Of a DNA stretch of 64,000 bases, positions 19,254 to 29,587 are shown piece by piece; positions within the stretch are counted from its first letter, which is position 1, and every line of letters starts with the position of its first letter. This DNA is from Leclercia sp. AS011. GTDB lineage: Bacteria; Pseudomonadota; Gammaproteobacteria; Enterobacterales; Enterobacteriaceae. Made by a program: the position numbers and the translations under genes. Location of the stretch: assembly GCF_037152535.1 (NCBI RefSeq), contig NZ_JBBCMA010000001.1, positions 2,170,001 through 2,234,000 of the forward strand. Direction: 5' to 3'. The notes under the pieces were generated by a model, which was not told where the DNA came from, searched no databases, and was given only the letters and a program-made list of their open reading frames with translations.

Positions 19254-20651
19254 CTACAGTTTGAAGTCCAGTTTGGCATCTTTTACTTTTTCATAAACAG
19301 CCTGACTAGGCGGTTTAGGAATTCTGGCAGTTTTAGCCGCTGTCAGAGCAGCCTGACACAACGCAGGATCGCCGCCTTCTTCAGTCACGTCCAGCAGCAG
19401 GCCGTCCGGTGCAAGCTTGATATGCAGCACACAGGATTTACCGGCATACAGGTCAGCGCCGTATAAGCGGCTCTGAATAGCGTTACGGATTTGCGATGCA
19501 TAAGCACTGATATCAGCGCCAGATGCGCCGCCATTAGCGCCACTTGTTCCGCTATCTTTTGCCGGCTGGCCGTTACCTTTGGCTCCGCCTGATTTCGGCG
19601 CATTCTTACCTGAGCTCAAATCGCCGAACAGGTCGTCAACGTCCGAAGCGGCTGCTTTTTCCGCGGCGGCTTTTTCCGCGGCGGCTTTTTTCGCTGCTGC
19701 AGCTTTCGCGGCGGCAGCTTTGTCAGCAGCAGCTTTATCGGCAGCGGCCTTTTTCTCTGCAGCAGCTTTTTCGGCCGCGGCTTTTTTATCAGCGGCGGCT
19801 TTTTCTGCAGCAGCAGCTTTCTTCTCAGCAGCGGCTTTTTCTGCAGCAGCAGCTTTCTTCTCAGCAGCGGCTTTTTCTGCGGCAGCAGCTTTCTCAGCAG
19901 CGGCTTTTTCAGCTGCAGCAGCCTTTTTAGCCGCTTCGGCAGCCGCTTTCTTCTCGGCTTCCTGGGCTGCTTGTTTGGCTGCTTCAGCTTCCGCTTTTTT
20001 CTGTGCGTCAGCGGCAGCTTTCTTCGCAGCTTCGGCTTCTACTTTCTTCTTCGCATCCGCAGCCGCTTTCGCTGCTTCAGCTTCCGCCTGTTTTTGCGCA
20101 TCGGCAGCGGCTTTTTTCGCGGCTAATGCAGCAGCGTCCGCGGCTTGTTTTGCCGCCTCAGCAGCTTGCTTCGCCTGAGCATCGGCCTGCGCTTTGGCAT
20201 CCGCTGCGGCTTTGGCTGCCGCCTCTTCCGCCTGCTTCTGTTTTTCCTGAGCTTGCTTCGCTGCGGCTTCAGCCTGTTTCTGCTGCTCCGCCTGCTCTTT
20301 CGCCGCTTCCTGCGCCTGCAAACGCTCTTTCTCAAGCTGCTTCAGACGTTCCTGCTCGGCGGCCTGCTTTTCACGCAGCTCTTCCGCCTGCTGTTGCGCC
20401 TGCTTTTCGCGTTGCTCTTCAGCACGTTTTGCACTCGCCTGCTGTTGCTGCTGGCGGTTATAGTTTTGCACCACCGCGCCGGGATCGACCATCACGGCAT
20501 CGATGGATGAACCTCCCCCACCGCCGGCAGCGGTATCGAGATGCTCATCGAACGAACTCCAGATCAGTGCTGCAAAAAGAATGACATGCAGCACCGCCGA
20601 GATAATGATCGCCCGCTTAAGCTTATCGTTTTGTTCGGTTGCCTTTGACAC
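19254..20651 (-). CDS. tolA: Tol-Pal energy-transducing protein TolA (long helical domain)
   Basis: Spans the periplasm between the TolQR motor and TolB/Pal. 465 residues against about 421 in E. coli. One N-terminal membrane helix (about 14-35, AIIISAVLHVILFAAL). A very long Ala/Lys/Glu/Gln-rich helical domain runs from about 65 to 345, ending in tandem KKAAAEKAAAEK-type repeats. A C-terminal globular domain follows (GADISAYASQIRNAIQSRLY... to DFKL). The extra length is in the helical repeats. Confidence 0.96.
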   Translation of the reverse strand: MSKATEQNDKLKRAIIISAVLHVILFAALIWSSFDEHLDTAAGGGGGSSIDAVMVDPGAVVQNYNRQQQQQASAKRAEEQREKQAQQQAEELREKQAAEQERLKQLEKERLQAQEAAKEQAEQQKQAEAAAKQAQEKQKQAEEAAAKAAADAKAQADAQAKQAAEAAKQAADAAALAAKKAAADAQKQAEAEAAKAAADAKKKVEAEAAKKAAADAQKKAEAEAAKQAAQEAEKKAAAEAAKKAAAAEKAAAEKAAAAEKAAAEKKAAAAEKAAAEKKAAAAEKAAADKKAAAEKAAAEKKAAADKAAADKAAAAKAAAAKKAAAEKAAAEKAAASDVDDLFGDLSSGKNAPKSGGAKGNGQPAKDSGTSGANGGASGADISAYASQIRNAIQSRLYGADLYAGKSCVLHIKLAPDGLLLDVTEEGGDPALCQAALTAAKTARIPKPPSQAVYEKVKDAKLDFKL

Positions 20652-20688
20652 TATGGGTTCCCAAAAACTCTGTTGTGTACGCAGATGA

Positions 20689-21117
20689 TCAAATAGGCTG
20701 CGTCATCAAGCCAACTGACTTAACGCCCGCGCTATGCAACAGGTTCAGCGCTTTTATTATTTCATCGTAAGGCACGTCTTTCGCACCACCGATTAAGAAG
20801 ACCGTTTTCGGATTGGACTGCAGACGTCGTTGCGCTTCGGCAATGACCTGCTCCGGCGGCAGCTGATCAAGACGATCCTTTTCAACCACCACGCTGTACT
20901 GCCCTACTCCGGATACCTCAATGATGACCGGTGGATCGTCATTGGTGCTTACAGCCTGAGATTCTGTCGCATCCGGCAGATCAACCTCAACGCTCTGGGT
21001 AATGATGGGTGCTGTGGCCATAAAGATCAGCAGCAGCACCAGCAGCACGTCCAGCAGCGGTACAATGTTGATTTCGGACTTCAGTTCGCGACGACCCCGT
21101 CCACGCTGTCTGGCCAT
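20689..21117 (-). CDS. tolR: Tol-Pal system protein TolR
   Basis: ExbD-like motor subunit, 142 residues. A single N-terminal membrane helix includes NIVPLLDVLLVLL, whose Asp is the proton-coupling residue. A periplasmic domain follows. Three bases separate it from tolQ. Confidence 0.97.
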   Translation of the reverse strand: MARQRGRGRRELKSEINIVPLLDVLLVLLLIFMATAPIITQSVEVDLPDATESQAVSTNDDPPVIIEVSGVGQYSVVVEKDRLDQLPPEQVIAEAQRRLQSNPKTVFLIGGAKDVPYDEIIKALNLLHSAGVKSVGLMTQPI

Positions 21118-21120
21118 GGT

Positions 21121-22214
<1,094 letters not shown>

Positions 22215-22361
22215 TTTATATCCCGGTAATACAAATGAGTTAGAGCTTTTAAACTTCGCTACTATACGCGCGGGAATGGTGGTTTGGAATGGGGGAAAGT
22301 AAACGGAGAGTAAATATTTATGGGCCGGGGTAAGCCCATAATATTAACGGATAGTTCTTAT

Positions 22362-22646
22362 TCAGTTGAAAAAGAAAATCAGGCCGACGAGAAGGACCAC
22401 ATCAGCGATCAGCGGGCAGAAGATGCCCTGCCAGTGAACGGCTTTCGGCCGAAAGCCAACGCCGTGGATCACCCCGGCGCACACTGCCCACATGATGAGA
22501 AAACCGTGCCAGATTTCAAGCTCGCTGGTTTTCGCCGCGAAGCGCGACGGGTCCCAGAAGATGCAACCTGCCAGCAGCAAAGCCATCACTAAGGAAAGCG
22601 CCCTGAGCGGGCGCTTGTCCATGATCCCGTAGAGATACGCGATCAT
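22362..22646 (-). CDS. ybgE: Cytochrome bd-associated membrane protein YbgE
   Basis: 94-residue membrane protein of the cyd operon, function not settled. Three hydrophobic stretches; the conserved block DKRPLRALS...GCIFWDPSRFAAKTSELEIWHG is visible. Its ATG shares one base with the cydX stop (TGATG). Slightly shorter at the N-terminus than E. coli YbgE (97 residues). Confidence 0.92.
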   Translation of the reverse strand: MIAYLYGIMDKRPLRALSLVMALLLAGCIFWDPSRFAAKTSELEIWHGFLIMWAVCAGVIHGVGFRPKAVHWQGIFCPLIADVVLLVGLIFFFN

Positions 22647-22759
22647 CAGTGCTTTTCTTCACCGGCTTTGGACGCTTCAACATGCTCAAGCGCCAGGGCG
22701 GTAATCACACCAAATGCACAGGCAAGAAGCGTTCCTAAAATCCATGCGAAATACCACAT
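22646..22759 (-). CDS. cydX: Cytochrome bd-I oxidase subunit CydX
   Basis: 37-residue single-span subunit required for bd-I oxidase activity and haem stability. Starts MWYFAWILGTLLACAFG, the CydX hallmark. A longer in-frame extension overlapping cydB is rejected. An SD (AGGA) precedes the start. 14 bases after cydB. Confidence 0.95.
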   Translation of the reverse strand: MWYFAWILGTLLACAFGVITALALEHVEASKAGEEKH

Positions 22760-22773
22760 ATTCAGCTCCTTCC

Positions 22774-23913
22774 TTAATACATAGAGTGAGTGTTGCTTTC
22801 GATATGTTCTTTCGTGATACGACCGTACATTTTCCAGTAACACCACGCGGTGTAAGCCAGAATGATCGGTACGAACACGGCAGCCACAAACGTCATCAGG
22901 TTCAGGGTCATCTGACTGGAGGTGGCATCCCACATCGTCAGACTCGCATTCATCATGGTGCTGGATGGCATCACGAATGGGAACATCGCGATACCGGCCG
23001 TCAGGATGATGCACGCCAGCGTCAGTGAAGAGAAGACGAATGCCCATGCGCCTTTTTCCATGCGGGAGGTCAGCAGGGTCAGCAGCGGCAGCACCACGCC
23101 CAGGGCCGGAATAGCCCACAGAACCGGCGTATGATTGAAGTTCACCAGCCAGGCACCTGCCTGACGAGCCACTTCTTTGGTCAGCGGGTTCGATGGCGCG
23201 GTATGGTTAATCGCGGAAGTCACCACGTAACCATCGATGCCGAACATCACCCAAACACCGGCCAGCGCGAAGCCAACCAGGGTCACCAGAGCCGCAATCT
23301 GCGAGACGGCGCGGGAACGCAGGTGCAGTTCACCCACGGTACGCATCTGCAGGTAAGTGGCACCCTGAGTCAGGATCATCGCCACGCTGACCACGCCTGC
23401 CAGCAGACCGAACGGGTTCAGCAGCTGGAAGAAGTTGCCGGTGTAGTACAGGCGCATATATTCATCGAGGTGGAACGGCACGCCCTGCAGCAGGTTGCCG
23501 AACGCCACGCCGATCACCAGCGGCGGCACGAAGCTACCGATGAAGATGCCCCAGTCCCACATGTTGCGCCAGCGGGTGTCTTCGATCTTCGAGCGGTAGT
23601 CAAAACCAACCGGACGGAAGAACAACGACGCCAGCACCAGGATCATCGCCACATAGAAGCCGGAGAACGCAGCCGCGTAGACCATCGGCCAGGCAGCGAA
23701 CAGCGCGCCGCCTGCGGTGATCAGCCACACCTGGTTACCGTCCCAGTGCGGGGCGATGGAGTTAATCATAATTCGACGCTCGGTATCATTACGACCGAGG
23801 AAGCGGGTGAGCATGCCCACCCCCATGTCGAAACCGTCAGTGACCGCAAAGCCAATCAGTAAGATCCCGACCAGCAGCCACCAGATAAAACGCAATACTT
23901 CATAATCGATCAT
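22774..23913 (-). CDS. cydB: Cytochrome bd-I ubiquinol oxidase subunit II CydB
   Basis: 379-residue membrane subunit of the high-affinity bd-I oxidase, with multiple spans. It starts MIDYEVLRFIWW and carries the CydB block DGFDMGVGML with the conserved Asp/Phe residues. 15 bases after cydA. Confidence 0.97.
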   Translation of the reverse strand: MIDYEVLRFIWWLLVGILLIGFAVTDGFDMGVGMLTRFLGRNDTERRIMINSIAPHWDGNQVWLITAGGALFAAWPMVYAAAFSGFYVAMILVLASLFFRPVGFDYRSKIEDTRWRNMWDWGIFIGSFVPPLVIGVAFGNLLQGVPFHLDEYMRLYYTGNFFQLLNPFGLLAGVVSVAMILTQGATYLQMRTVGELHLRSRAVSQIAALVTLVGFALAGVWVMFGIDGYVVTSAINHTAPSNPLTKEVARQAGAWLVNFNHTPVLWAIPALGVVLPLLTLLTSRMEKGAWAFVFSSLTLACIILTAGIAMFPFVMPSSTMMNASLTMWDATSSQMTLNLMTFVAAVFVPIILAYTAWCYWKMYGRITKEHIESNTHSMY

Positions 23914-23928
23914 TTGACGACTCCTGTC

Positions 23929-25497
23929 TTAGCGTGCCGGCTGAGAAGCCACGGTGGACTGCTCGTAGTGGTAGCGACCGGTTTTCAGGCTGCTTGGGCC
24001 AAGGCGCGCAAACTTGAACATCAGGAACAGTTCAGCCACCAGGAACAGGGTATACAGGCCACAAATCAGCAGCATGGAGAAAATCAGATCCCCGGCGGTC
24101 AGGGAGGAGTTCGCTACCGCGGTTGGCAGTACCTCACCGATAGCCCACGGCTGACGACCGTATTCCGCAACAAACCAGCCGGACTCGATGGCGATCCATG
24201 GCAGCGGCATGCCGTACAGGGCAGAACGCAGCAGCCATTTACGCTGACCGATACGGTTACGAATCACCGACCAGAAGGAGGCAGCAATAATCAGCAGCAT
24301 GATGATGCCGCAGCCAACCATGATACGGAACGCGAAGTACAGCGGCGCCACGCGTGGAATCGAGTCTTTGGTGGCCATCTGAATCTGCTCTTCCGTCGCG
24401 TCAGAGACATTCGGGGTATAGCGTTTCAGCAGCAGGCCGTAACCGAGGTCTTTTTTCACGTTGTTGAACTGGTCGCGAACGGACTGATCGGTCGAACCGG
24501 AACGCAGCTGCTCCAGCAGGGAGTAAGCTTTCATCCCGTTACGGATACGCTCTTCATGCTGCACCAGCAGATCTTTCAGGCCGATAACCGGCGTATCCAC
24601 AGAGCGGGTGGCAATGATGCCCAACGCATAAGGGATCTGAATAGCAAAGTGGTTTTCCTGCGCATCCTGATCGGGAATACCAAACAGGGTAAAGGCTGCC
24701 GGAGCCGGTTGGGTTTCCCACTCTGCTTCGATTGCCGCCAGTTTGGTTTTCTGCACGTCGCCCATCTCGTAGCCGGATTCATCACCCAGCACGATAACGG
24801 AGAGGATTGCCGCCATACCGAAGCTCGCCGCGATGGCGAAGGAGCGCTTGGCAAAGGCGAAGTCACGACCGCGCAGCATGTAGTAGGAGCTGATGCCCAG
24901 CACGAACATCGCGCCGCAGACATAGCCAGACGCCACGGTGTGAACAAATTTCACCTGGGCAACCGGGTTCAGCACCAGCTCGGAGAAGCTGACCATCTCC
25001 ATACGCATGGTTTCGAAGTTGAAATCAGATGCGATAGGGTTCTGCATCCAGCCGTTGGCCACCAGGATCCACAGTGCGGACAGGTTAGAGCCTAAGGCAA
25101 CCAGCCAGGTGACAGCCATATGCTGCACTTTACCCAGACGGTCCCAGCCAAAGAAGAACAGACCTACAAAGGTGGATTCGAGGAAGAAGGCCATCAGACC
25201 TTCAATGGCCAGCGGCGCACCGAAGATATCCCCGACATAGTGGGAATAGTAAGACCAGTTAGTCCCGAACTGGAACTCCATGGTCAGACCGGTGGCCACG
25301 CCCAGCGCAAAGTTGATACCAAACAACTTGCCCCAGAACTTGGTCATATCTTTATAAATCTGTTTGCCGGAAAGGACGTAGACCGTCTCCATAATGGCCA
25401 GCAGGAACGCCATACCGAGCGTCAGTGGCACAAACAGGAAGTGGTACATCGCGGTCAAGGCAAACTGTAAGCGCGACAGTTCGACTATATCTAACAT
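23929..25497 (-). CDS. cydA: Cytochrome bd-I ubiquinol oxidase subunit I CydA
   Basis: Haem-bearing subunit: oxidises ubiquinol and reduces oxygen. Of the two adjacent ATGs the second was chosen, because AAGGAG then lies five bases away and the length is 522 as in E. coli. The His19 ligand lies in [10 protein letters not shown]. The Q-loop runs from about residue 255 to 390. The [13 protein letters not shown] motif is present near the C-terminus. First gene of cydABX-ybgE, behind an unusually long upstream region. Confidence 0.97.
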   Translation of the reverse strand: MLDIVELSRLQFALTAMYHFLFVPLTLGMAFLLAIMETVYVLSGKQIYKDMTKFWGKLFGINFALGVATGLTMEFQFGTNWSYYSHYVGDIFGAPLAIEGLMAFFLESTFVGLFFFGWDRLGKVQHMAVTWLVALGSNLSALWILVANGWMQNPIASDFNFETMRMEMVSFSELVLNPVAQVKFVHTVASGYVCGAMFVLGISSYYMLRGRDFAFAKRSFAIAASFGMAAILSVIVLGDESGYEMGDVQKTKLAAIEAEWETQPAPAAFTLFGIPDQDAQENHFAIQIPYALGIIATRSVDTPVIGLKDLLVQHEERIRNGMKAYSLLEQLRSGSTDQSVRDQFNNVKKDLGYGLLLKRYTPNVSDATEEQIQMATKDSIPRVAPLYFAFRIMVGCGIIMLLIIAASFWSVIRNRIGQRKWLLRSALYGMPLPWIAIESGWFVAEYGRQPWAIGEVLPTAVANSSLTAGDLIFSMLLICGLYTLFLVAELFLMFKFARLGPSSLKTGRYHYEQSTVASQPAR

Positions 25498-25500
25498 CAT

Positions 25501-26142
25501 GACTCCTTGCTCATCGCATGAAGACTCCGGGAGTGGATCCCGTTAGAAAAGATCCACACACATGCCCCAATACAAAAAATTATCAGCTTCCTTTCTTCGT
25601 TACTTAATCTTCCCAGGAGGAAAAAGCCATGATGAAAGGTTACAGATACGTTAATAAAAACCCGAAATTGATCCCGTAAATATATTACGCTGCAAAACCC
25701 TTACAATAAACAGGTTTTTATTGGAAGTGTTTTACATTTTACGACGGTGATCAATATATAGCGAATTTACCACTTTTCGACCAGATTGATCGGGAGCAAT
25801 TTAACGCTTTTTGACGTCCTTTTCCAGGCATTAAATATTGATATAAATCAATATTGATGGGCCGTGTTAAAGGTGTTTCTTGATGGTGAATCTAATGACT
25901 TTTTTGTTAAGTTTATGTTGGCATCATGGACAAATAGTTATTGAATCTGCACTGTAATATCAATAAAAGTGACTTAAATTAACCTGAGATATGCTGTGAT
26001 TTTAATAAGCGCCAAACCGGTAAGCGTAGTCACTCAGTTGCACTTATTCAAATGATGGATAGCTGGATAATTAAATAACATTTATTTTACTTTTGAGCGC
26101 CTTTAAATTAACACCAAGCTGTAATCATTTTGCAAAGTTCAA
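25501..26142 (-). promoter_or_regulatory. cydA upstream control region (AT-rich, FNR and ArcA-like sites)
   Basis: About 640 AT-rich bases without a supported large gene. It holds a perfect FNR-type site TTGAT-ATAA-ATCAA at 25838-25851, partly overlapped by ATCAATATTGAT. It also holds an ArcA-like direct repeat GTTAAGTTTATGTTG at 25906-25920. E. coli cydAB is known to be controlled by ArcA and FNR from several promoters. In E. coli the mngRAB genes occupy this interval; here none are found. Confidence 0.65.
25629..25679 (+). CDS. Possible 16-codon ORF with consensus Shine-Dalgarno
   Basis: MMKGYRYVNKNPKLIP, preceded by a perfect AGGAGG ending eight bases before the first ATG. It lies antisense to the cydA leader. 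No promoter was recognised with confidence and no family is known to me, so translation is unproven. Confidence 0.3.
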   Translation: MMKGYRYVNKNPKLIP

Positions 26143-26170
26143 AAATAAAAAAGGCCATCTTACGATGGCC
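26143..26170 (-). terminator. sdhCDAB-sucABCD terminator
   Basis: GGCCATC / GATGGCC hairpin with a TTAC-type loop, followed on the minus strand by CTTTTTTATTTTT. Confidence 0.88.
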
Positions 26171-26230
26171 AACCATGTCGAAACGGACATTTATTATGTC
26201 AAAGCTCCCCGCACGGGGAGCAGAGAGGAT
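26143..26230 (-). ncRNA. sdhX: Probable SdhX small RNA from the sdh-suc 3' UTR
   Basis: The segment just after the sucD stop folds into three hairpins on the minus strand: GCTCCCCG/CGGGGAGC (26205-26222), a middle ATGTC/GACAT stem, and the terminator GGCCATC/GATGGCC followed by a long T-run. In E. coli and Salmonella the same position yields SdhX, an Hfq-dependent RNA released from the sdhCDAB-sucABCD transcript that represses ackA. Assigned by position and structure only. Confidence 0.6.
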
Positions 26231-27100
26231 TTACTTAATGATGGATTTCAGGGCTTCACCGATGTCAGCCAGGCTGCGTACGGTTTTCACGCCTGCGGCT
26301 TCCAGCGCTGCGAATTTCTCATCCGCAGTCCCTTTGCCGCCCGCGATGATGGCGCCAGCGTGGCCCATACGCTTGCCTTTCGGCGCAGTCACACCCGCGA
26401 TATAGCCCACAACCGGCTTAGTCACGTGATCTTTGATGTAAGCAGCCGCTTCTTCTTCTGCGCTACCGCCGATCTCACCGATCATTACGATGGCTTCAGT
26501 CTGCGGGTCTTCCTGGAACAGCTTCAGGATGTCGATGAAGTTAGAGCCCGGGATTGGGTCGCCGCCGATGCCCACACAGGTGGACTGGCCGAAACCGTAG
26601 TCGGTGGTCTGCTTAACCGCTTCATAGGTCAGGGTACCGGAACGTGAGACGATGCCCACTTTGCCCGGCTTGTGAATGTGGCCCGGCATGATGCCGATTT
26701 TGCATTCGCCTGGGGTGATCACGCCCGGGCAGTTTGGCCCGATCATGCGCACGCCTGCTTCGTCCAGCTTCACTTTCACGGTCAGCATATCCAGAGTCGG
26801 GATGCCTTCGGTAATGGTGATGATCAGTTTGATGCCTGCGTCGATGGCTTCCAGAATGGAGTCTTTGCAGAACGGAGCCGGAACGTAGATGACGGTGGCG
26901 GTCGCGCCAGTCGCTTCTACGGCTTCACGTACGGTGTTGAACACCGGCAGGCCCAGATGCGTGGTGCCGCCTTTACCTGGGGTTACGCCGCCAACCATCT
27001 GCGTACCGTAGGCAATCGCCTGCTCAGAGTGGAATGAACCCTGGCTACCGGTGAAGCCCTGGCAGATGACCTTGGTATCTTTATTAATTAAAACGGACAT
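26231..27100 (-). CDS. sucD: Succinyl-CoA synthetase alpha subunit SucD
   Basis: Substrate-level phosphorylation step of the TCA cycle. 289 residues: N-terminal CoA-binding Rossmann domain ([14 protein letters not shown]) and the phosphohistidine segment [14 protein letters not shown] near the C-terminus. Its ATG overlaps the last base of the sucC stop. Last gene of the sdh-suc operon. Confidence 0.98.
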   Translation of the reverse strand: MSVLINKDTKVICQGFTGSQGSFHSEQAIAYGTQMVGGVTPGKGGTTHLGLPVFNTVREAVEATGATATVIYVPAPFCKDSILEAIDAGIKLIITITEGIPTLDMLTVKVKLDEAGVRMIGPNCPGVITPGECKIGIMPGHIHKPGKVGIVSRSGTLTYEAVKQTTDYGFGQSTCVGIGGDPIPGSNFIDILKLFQEDPQTEAIVMIGEIGGSAEEEAAAYIKDHVTKPVVGYIAGVTAPKGKRMGHAGAIIAGGKGTADEKFAALEAAGVKTVRSLADIGEALKSIIK

Positions 27101-28266
27101 TATTTCCCCTCCACTGCGGCAACTACCTGCTGAGCGGCATCCGTCAGACTTTTCGCTGCAATAATATTCAGGCCGCTGTCAGCCAGTTTTTTCGCGCCGA
27201 GTTCAGCGTTGTTCCCTTCCAGACGTACAACAACCGGGACGTTAACGCCCACTTCTTCTACCGCACCGATGATGCCGTCAGCGATCAGGTCGCAACGTAC
27301 GATGCCGCCGAAGATGTTCACCAGAACCGCTTTCACGTTGTCGTCAGAGAGGATGATTTTGAAGGCTTCGGTCACGCGCTCTTTGGTCGCGCCGCCGCCC
27401 ACGTCGAGGAAGTTTGCCGGCTCGCCGCCGTGCAGCTTAACGATGTCCATGGTGCCCATTGCCAGGCCCGCACCGTTAACCATGCAGCCGATGTTGCCAT
27501 CCAGCGCCACGTAGTTCAGTTCCCACTGTGCAGCCTGCGCTTCACGTGGATCTTCCTGAGACTGGTCGCGCATTTCGCGCAGATCGGCCTGGCGGAACAG
27601 TGCGTTGCCGTCAGCGCCCAGTTTGCCATCGAGGCAGATCAGGTCGCCCTGCTTGGTGATCACCAGCGGGTTGATCTCGATCAGAGCCAGATCGCGCTCG
27701 AGGAAGATGTTAGCCAGACCCATGAAGATTTTGGTGAATTGCTGCACCAGTTTACCTTCCAGACCCAGTTTGAATGCCAGCTCGCGTCCCTGGTAAGGCA
27801 TTGGGCCTGCCAGCGGATCGATAGCGACTTTATGGATCAGGTGCGGAGTCTCTTCCGCCACTTTCTCGATTTCCACGCCGCCTTCGGTAGAGGCCATGAA
27901 CACCACGCGACGGGAGCTACGGTCAACGACGGCACCGAGGTACAGTTCTTTTGCAATGTCGGTCGCCGCTTCAACCAGGATCTGGTTAACCGGCTGGCCG
28001 CTCGCGTCTGTCTGGTAGGTCACCAGACGTTTGCCCAGCCAATGCTCTGCAAACGCACGGATCTCTTCTTTACTGTTAACGACCTTCACACCGCCCGCTT
28101 TACCACGGCCGCCAGCGTGAACCTGACATTTCACTACCCAAGGACCGGCGCCGATTTTAGATGCGGCTTCTTCTGCTTCGCGAGGGGTATTGCAGGCATA
28201 ACCCACCGGAGCCGGTAAGCCATACCGGGCAAACAGCTGTTTTGCCTGATATTCATGTAAGTTCAT
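27100..28266 (-). CDS. sucC: Succinyl-CoA synthetase beta subunit SucC
   Basis: ATP-grasp subunit, 388 residues, starting [16 protein letters not shown]. Nucleotide and magnesium-binding blocks ([32 protein letters not shown]) are visible. Separated from sucB by an 86-base gap with a REP element. Confidence 0.98.
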   Translation of the reverse strand: MNLHEYQAKQLFARYGLPAPVGYACNTPREAEEAASKIGAGPWVVKCQVHAGGRGKAGGVKVVNSKEEIRAFAEHWLGKRLVTYQTDASGQPVNQILVEAATDIAKELYLGAVVDRSSRRVVFMASTEGGVEIEKVAEETPHLIHKVAIDPLAGPMPYQGRELAFKLGLEGKLVQQFTKIFMGLANIFLERDLALIEINPLVITKQGDLICLDGKLGADGNALFRQADLREMRDQSQEDPREAQAAQWELNYVALDGNIGCMVNGAGLAMGTMDIVKLHGGEPANFLDVGGGATKERVTEAFKIILSDDNVKAVLVNIFGGIVRCDLIADGIIGAVEEVGVNVPVVVRLEGNNAELGAKKLADSGLNIIAAKSLTDAAQQVVAAVEGK

Positions 28267-28309
28267 GTGTTCTATCCATCCTTCAGGGTAATCGTTAGGT
28301 CATGCTTTT

Positions 28310-28340
28310 GTAGGCCCGGCAAGCAAAGCGCCGCCGGGCA
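28310..28340. repeat. REP element between sucB and sucC
   Basis: GTAGGCCCGGCAAGCAAAGC...GCCGGGC palindromic unit of the enterobacterial REP type inside the operon. Such units often mark mRNA segment stability boundaries. Confidence 0.75.
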
Positions 28341-28352
28341 ATGGTGCTAAAA

Positions 28353-29573
28353 CTAAACGTCCAGCAGCAGACGCGTTGGATCTTCCAGCAGCTCTTTAAT
28401 GGCAACCAGGAAGCCCACGGATTCGCGGCCGTCGATCAGACGGTGATCGTAAGAGAGCGCCAGATACATCATCGGCAGGATCTCCACTTTACCGTCAACC
28501 GCCATCGGACGATCTTTGATGGCGTGCATGCCCAGGATCGCGCTCTGCGGTGGGTTGATGATCGGAGTAGACATCAGCGAGCCGAATACGCCGCCGTTGG
28601 TAATGGTGAAGTTACCGCCGGTCAGGTCATCTACGGTCAGCTTGCCGTCACGGCCTTTCACTGCCAGTTCTTTGATATTCTTCTCGATGTCCGCCATGCC
28701 CAGGGTGTCCACATCACGCAGAACCGGGGTCACCAGGCCGCGCGGAGTAGAAACCGCCATGCTCACGTCGAAGTAGTTGTGATAGACCACATCATCGCCG
28801 TCGATGGACGCGTTCACTTCCGGGTAGCGTTTCAGCGCTTCAACCACCGCTTTCACGTAGAAGGACATAAAGCCCAGACGGATACCGTGACGTTTTTCAA
28901 ACGCGTCACCGTACTGCTTACGCAGGTCCATGATTGGCTTCATGTTCACTTCGTTGAAGGTGGTCAGCATCGCGGTGGAGTTTTTCGCTTCCAGCAGACG
29001 CTCGGCCACACGCTTACGCAGGCGAGTCATTGGCACGCGTTTTTCGCTACGGGCACCCAGAGCAGGCTGTGCTGCCGGTGCTGCCACAGGGGCTTTCGCT
29101 TCTGCCTGAGCAGGCGCTTTCGCCAGGTGTTTGTCGATATCTTCGCGGGTCAGACGACCGCCGACACCGGTACCTTTGATGGCTGCCGGATCAAGGCTGT
29201 GTTCAGCCAGCAGGCGACGGATCGCCGGGCTGAGCGCGTCGTTAGACTGTTCTTCCAGAGAGGCCTGCTGGCGCTGAGCCGGCGTAGAGGCTTTCTCTTC
29301 AGATTTCGCGCTGGACTCTTTGCCCGCGCTGTTGCCTTCACGCAGGCGACCCAGGATCTGGCGAGAGGTCACGGTTGTGCCTTCATCTTCCAGGACTGCA
29401 TCCAGAATGCCATCCGCCGATGCCGGTACTTCCAGTACCACTTTGTCAGTTTCGATTTCTACCAGCACTTCATCGCGCTTAACGGCGTCGCCTGGTTTTT
29501 TGTGCCAGGTGGCGACGGTCGCATCTGCTACAGATTCAGGCAGGTCGGGAACAAGAATATCTACGCTACTCAT
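28353..29573 (-). CDS. sucB: 2-oxoglutarate dehydrogenase E2 (dihydrolipoyl succinyltransferase) SucB
   Basis: 406 residues. A single lipoyl domain with the modified Lys in [11 protein letters not shown] (Lys44 counting Met1), an Ala/Pro/Lys-rich linker, and a peripheral-subunit-binding domain ([14 protein letters not shown]). The catalytic domain ends with the [11 protein letters not shown]is/Asp motif. 14 bases after sucA. Confidence 0.98.
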   Translation of the reverse strand: MSSVDILVPDLPESVADATVATWHKKPGDAVKRDEVLVEIETDKVVLEVPASADGILDAVLEDEGTTVTSRQILGRLREGNSAGKESSAKSEEKASTPAQRQQASLEEQSNDALSPAIRRLLAEHSLDPAAIKGTGVGGRLTREDIDKHLAKAPAQAEAKAPVAAPAAQPALGARSEKRVPMTRLRKRVAERLLEAKNSTAMLTTFNEVNMKPIMDLRKQYGDAFEKRHGIRLGFMSFYVKAVVEALKRYPEVNASIDGDDVVYHNYFDVSMAVSTPRGLVTPVLRDVDTLGMADIEKNIKELAVKGRDGKLTVDDLTGGNFTITNGGVFGSLMSTPIINPPQSAILGMHAIKDRPMAVDGKVEILPMMYLALSYDHRLIDGRESVGFLVAIKELLEDPTRLLLDV

Positions 29574-29587
29574 TATGTATCCTTTAA

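Noticed and set aside
24576..24947. 123-codon minus-strand frame inside cydA
   Set aside because: Out-of-frame shadow of cydA with typical Ser/Arg/Pro-rich composition.
26093..26647. 184-codon plus-strand frame opposite sucD and its 3' UTR
   Set aside because: Mirror frame of sucD; no SD and no recognisable protein features.
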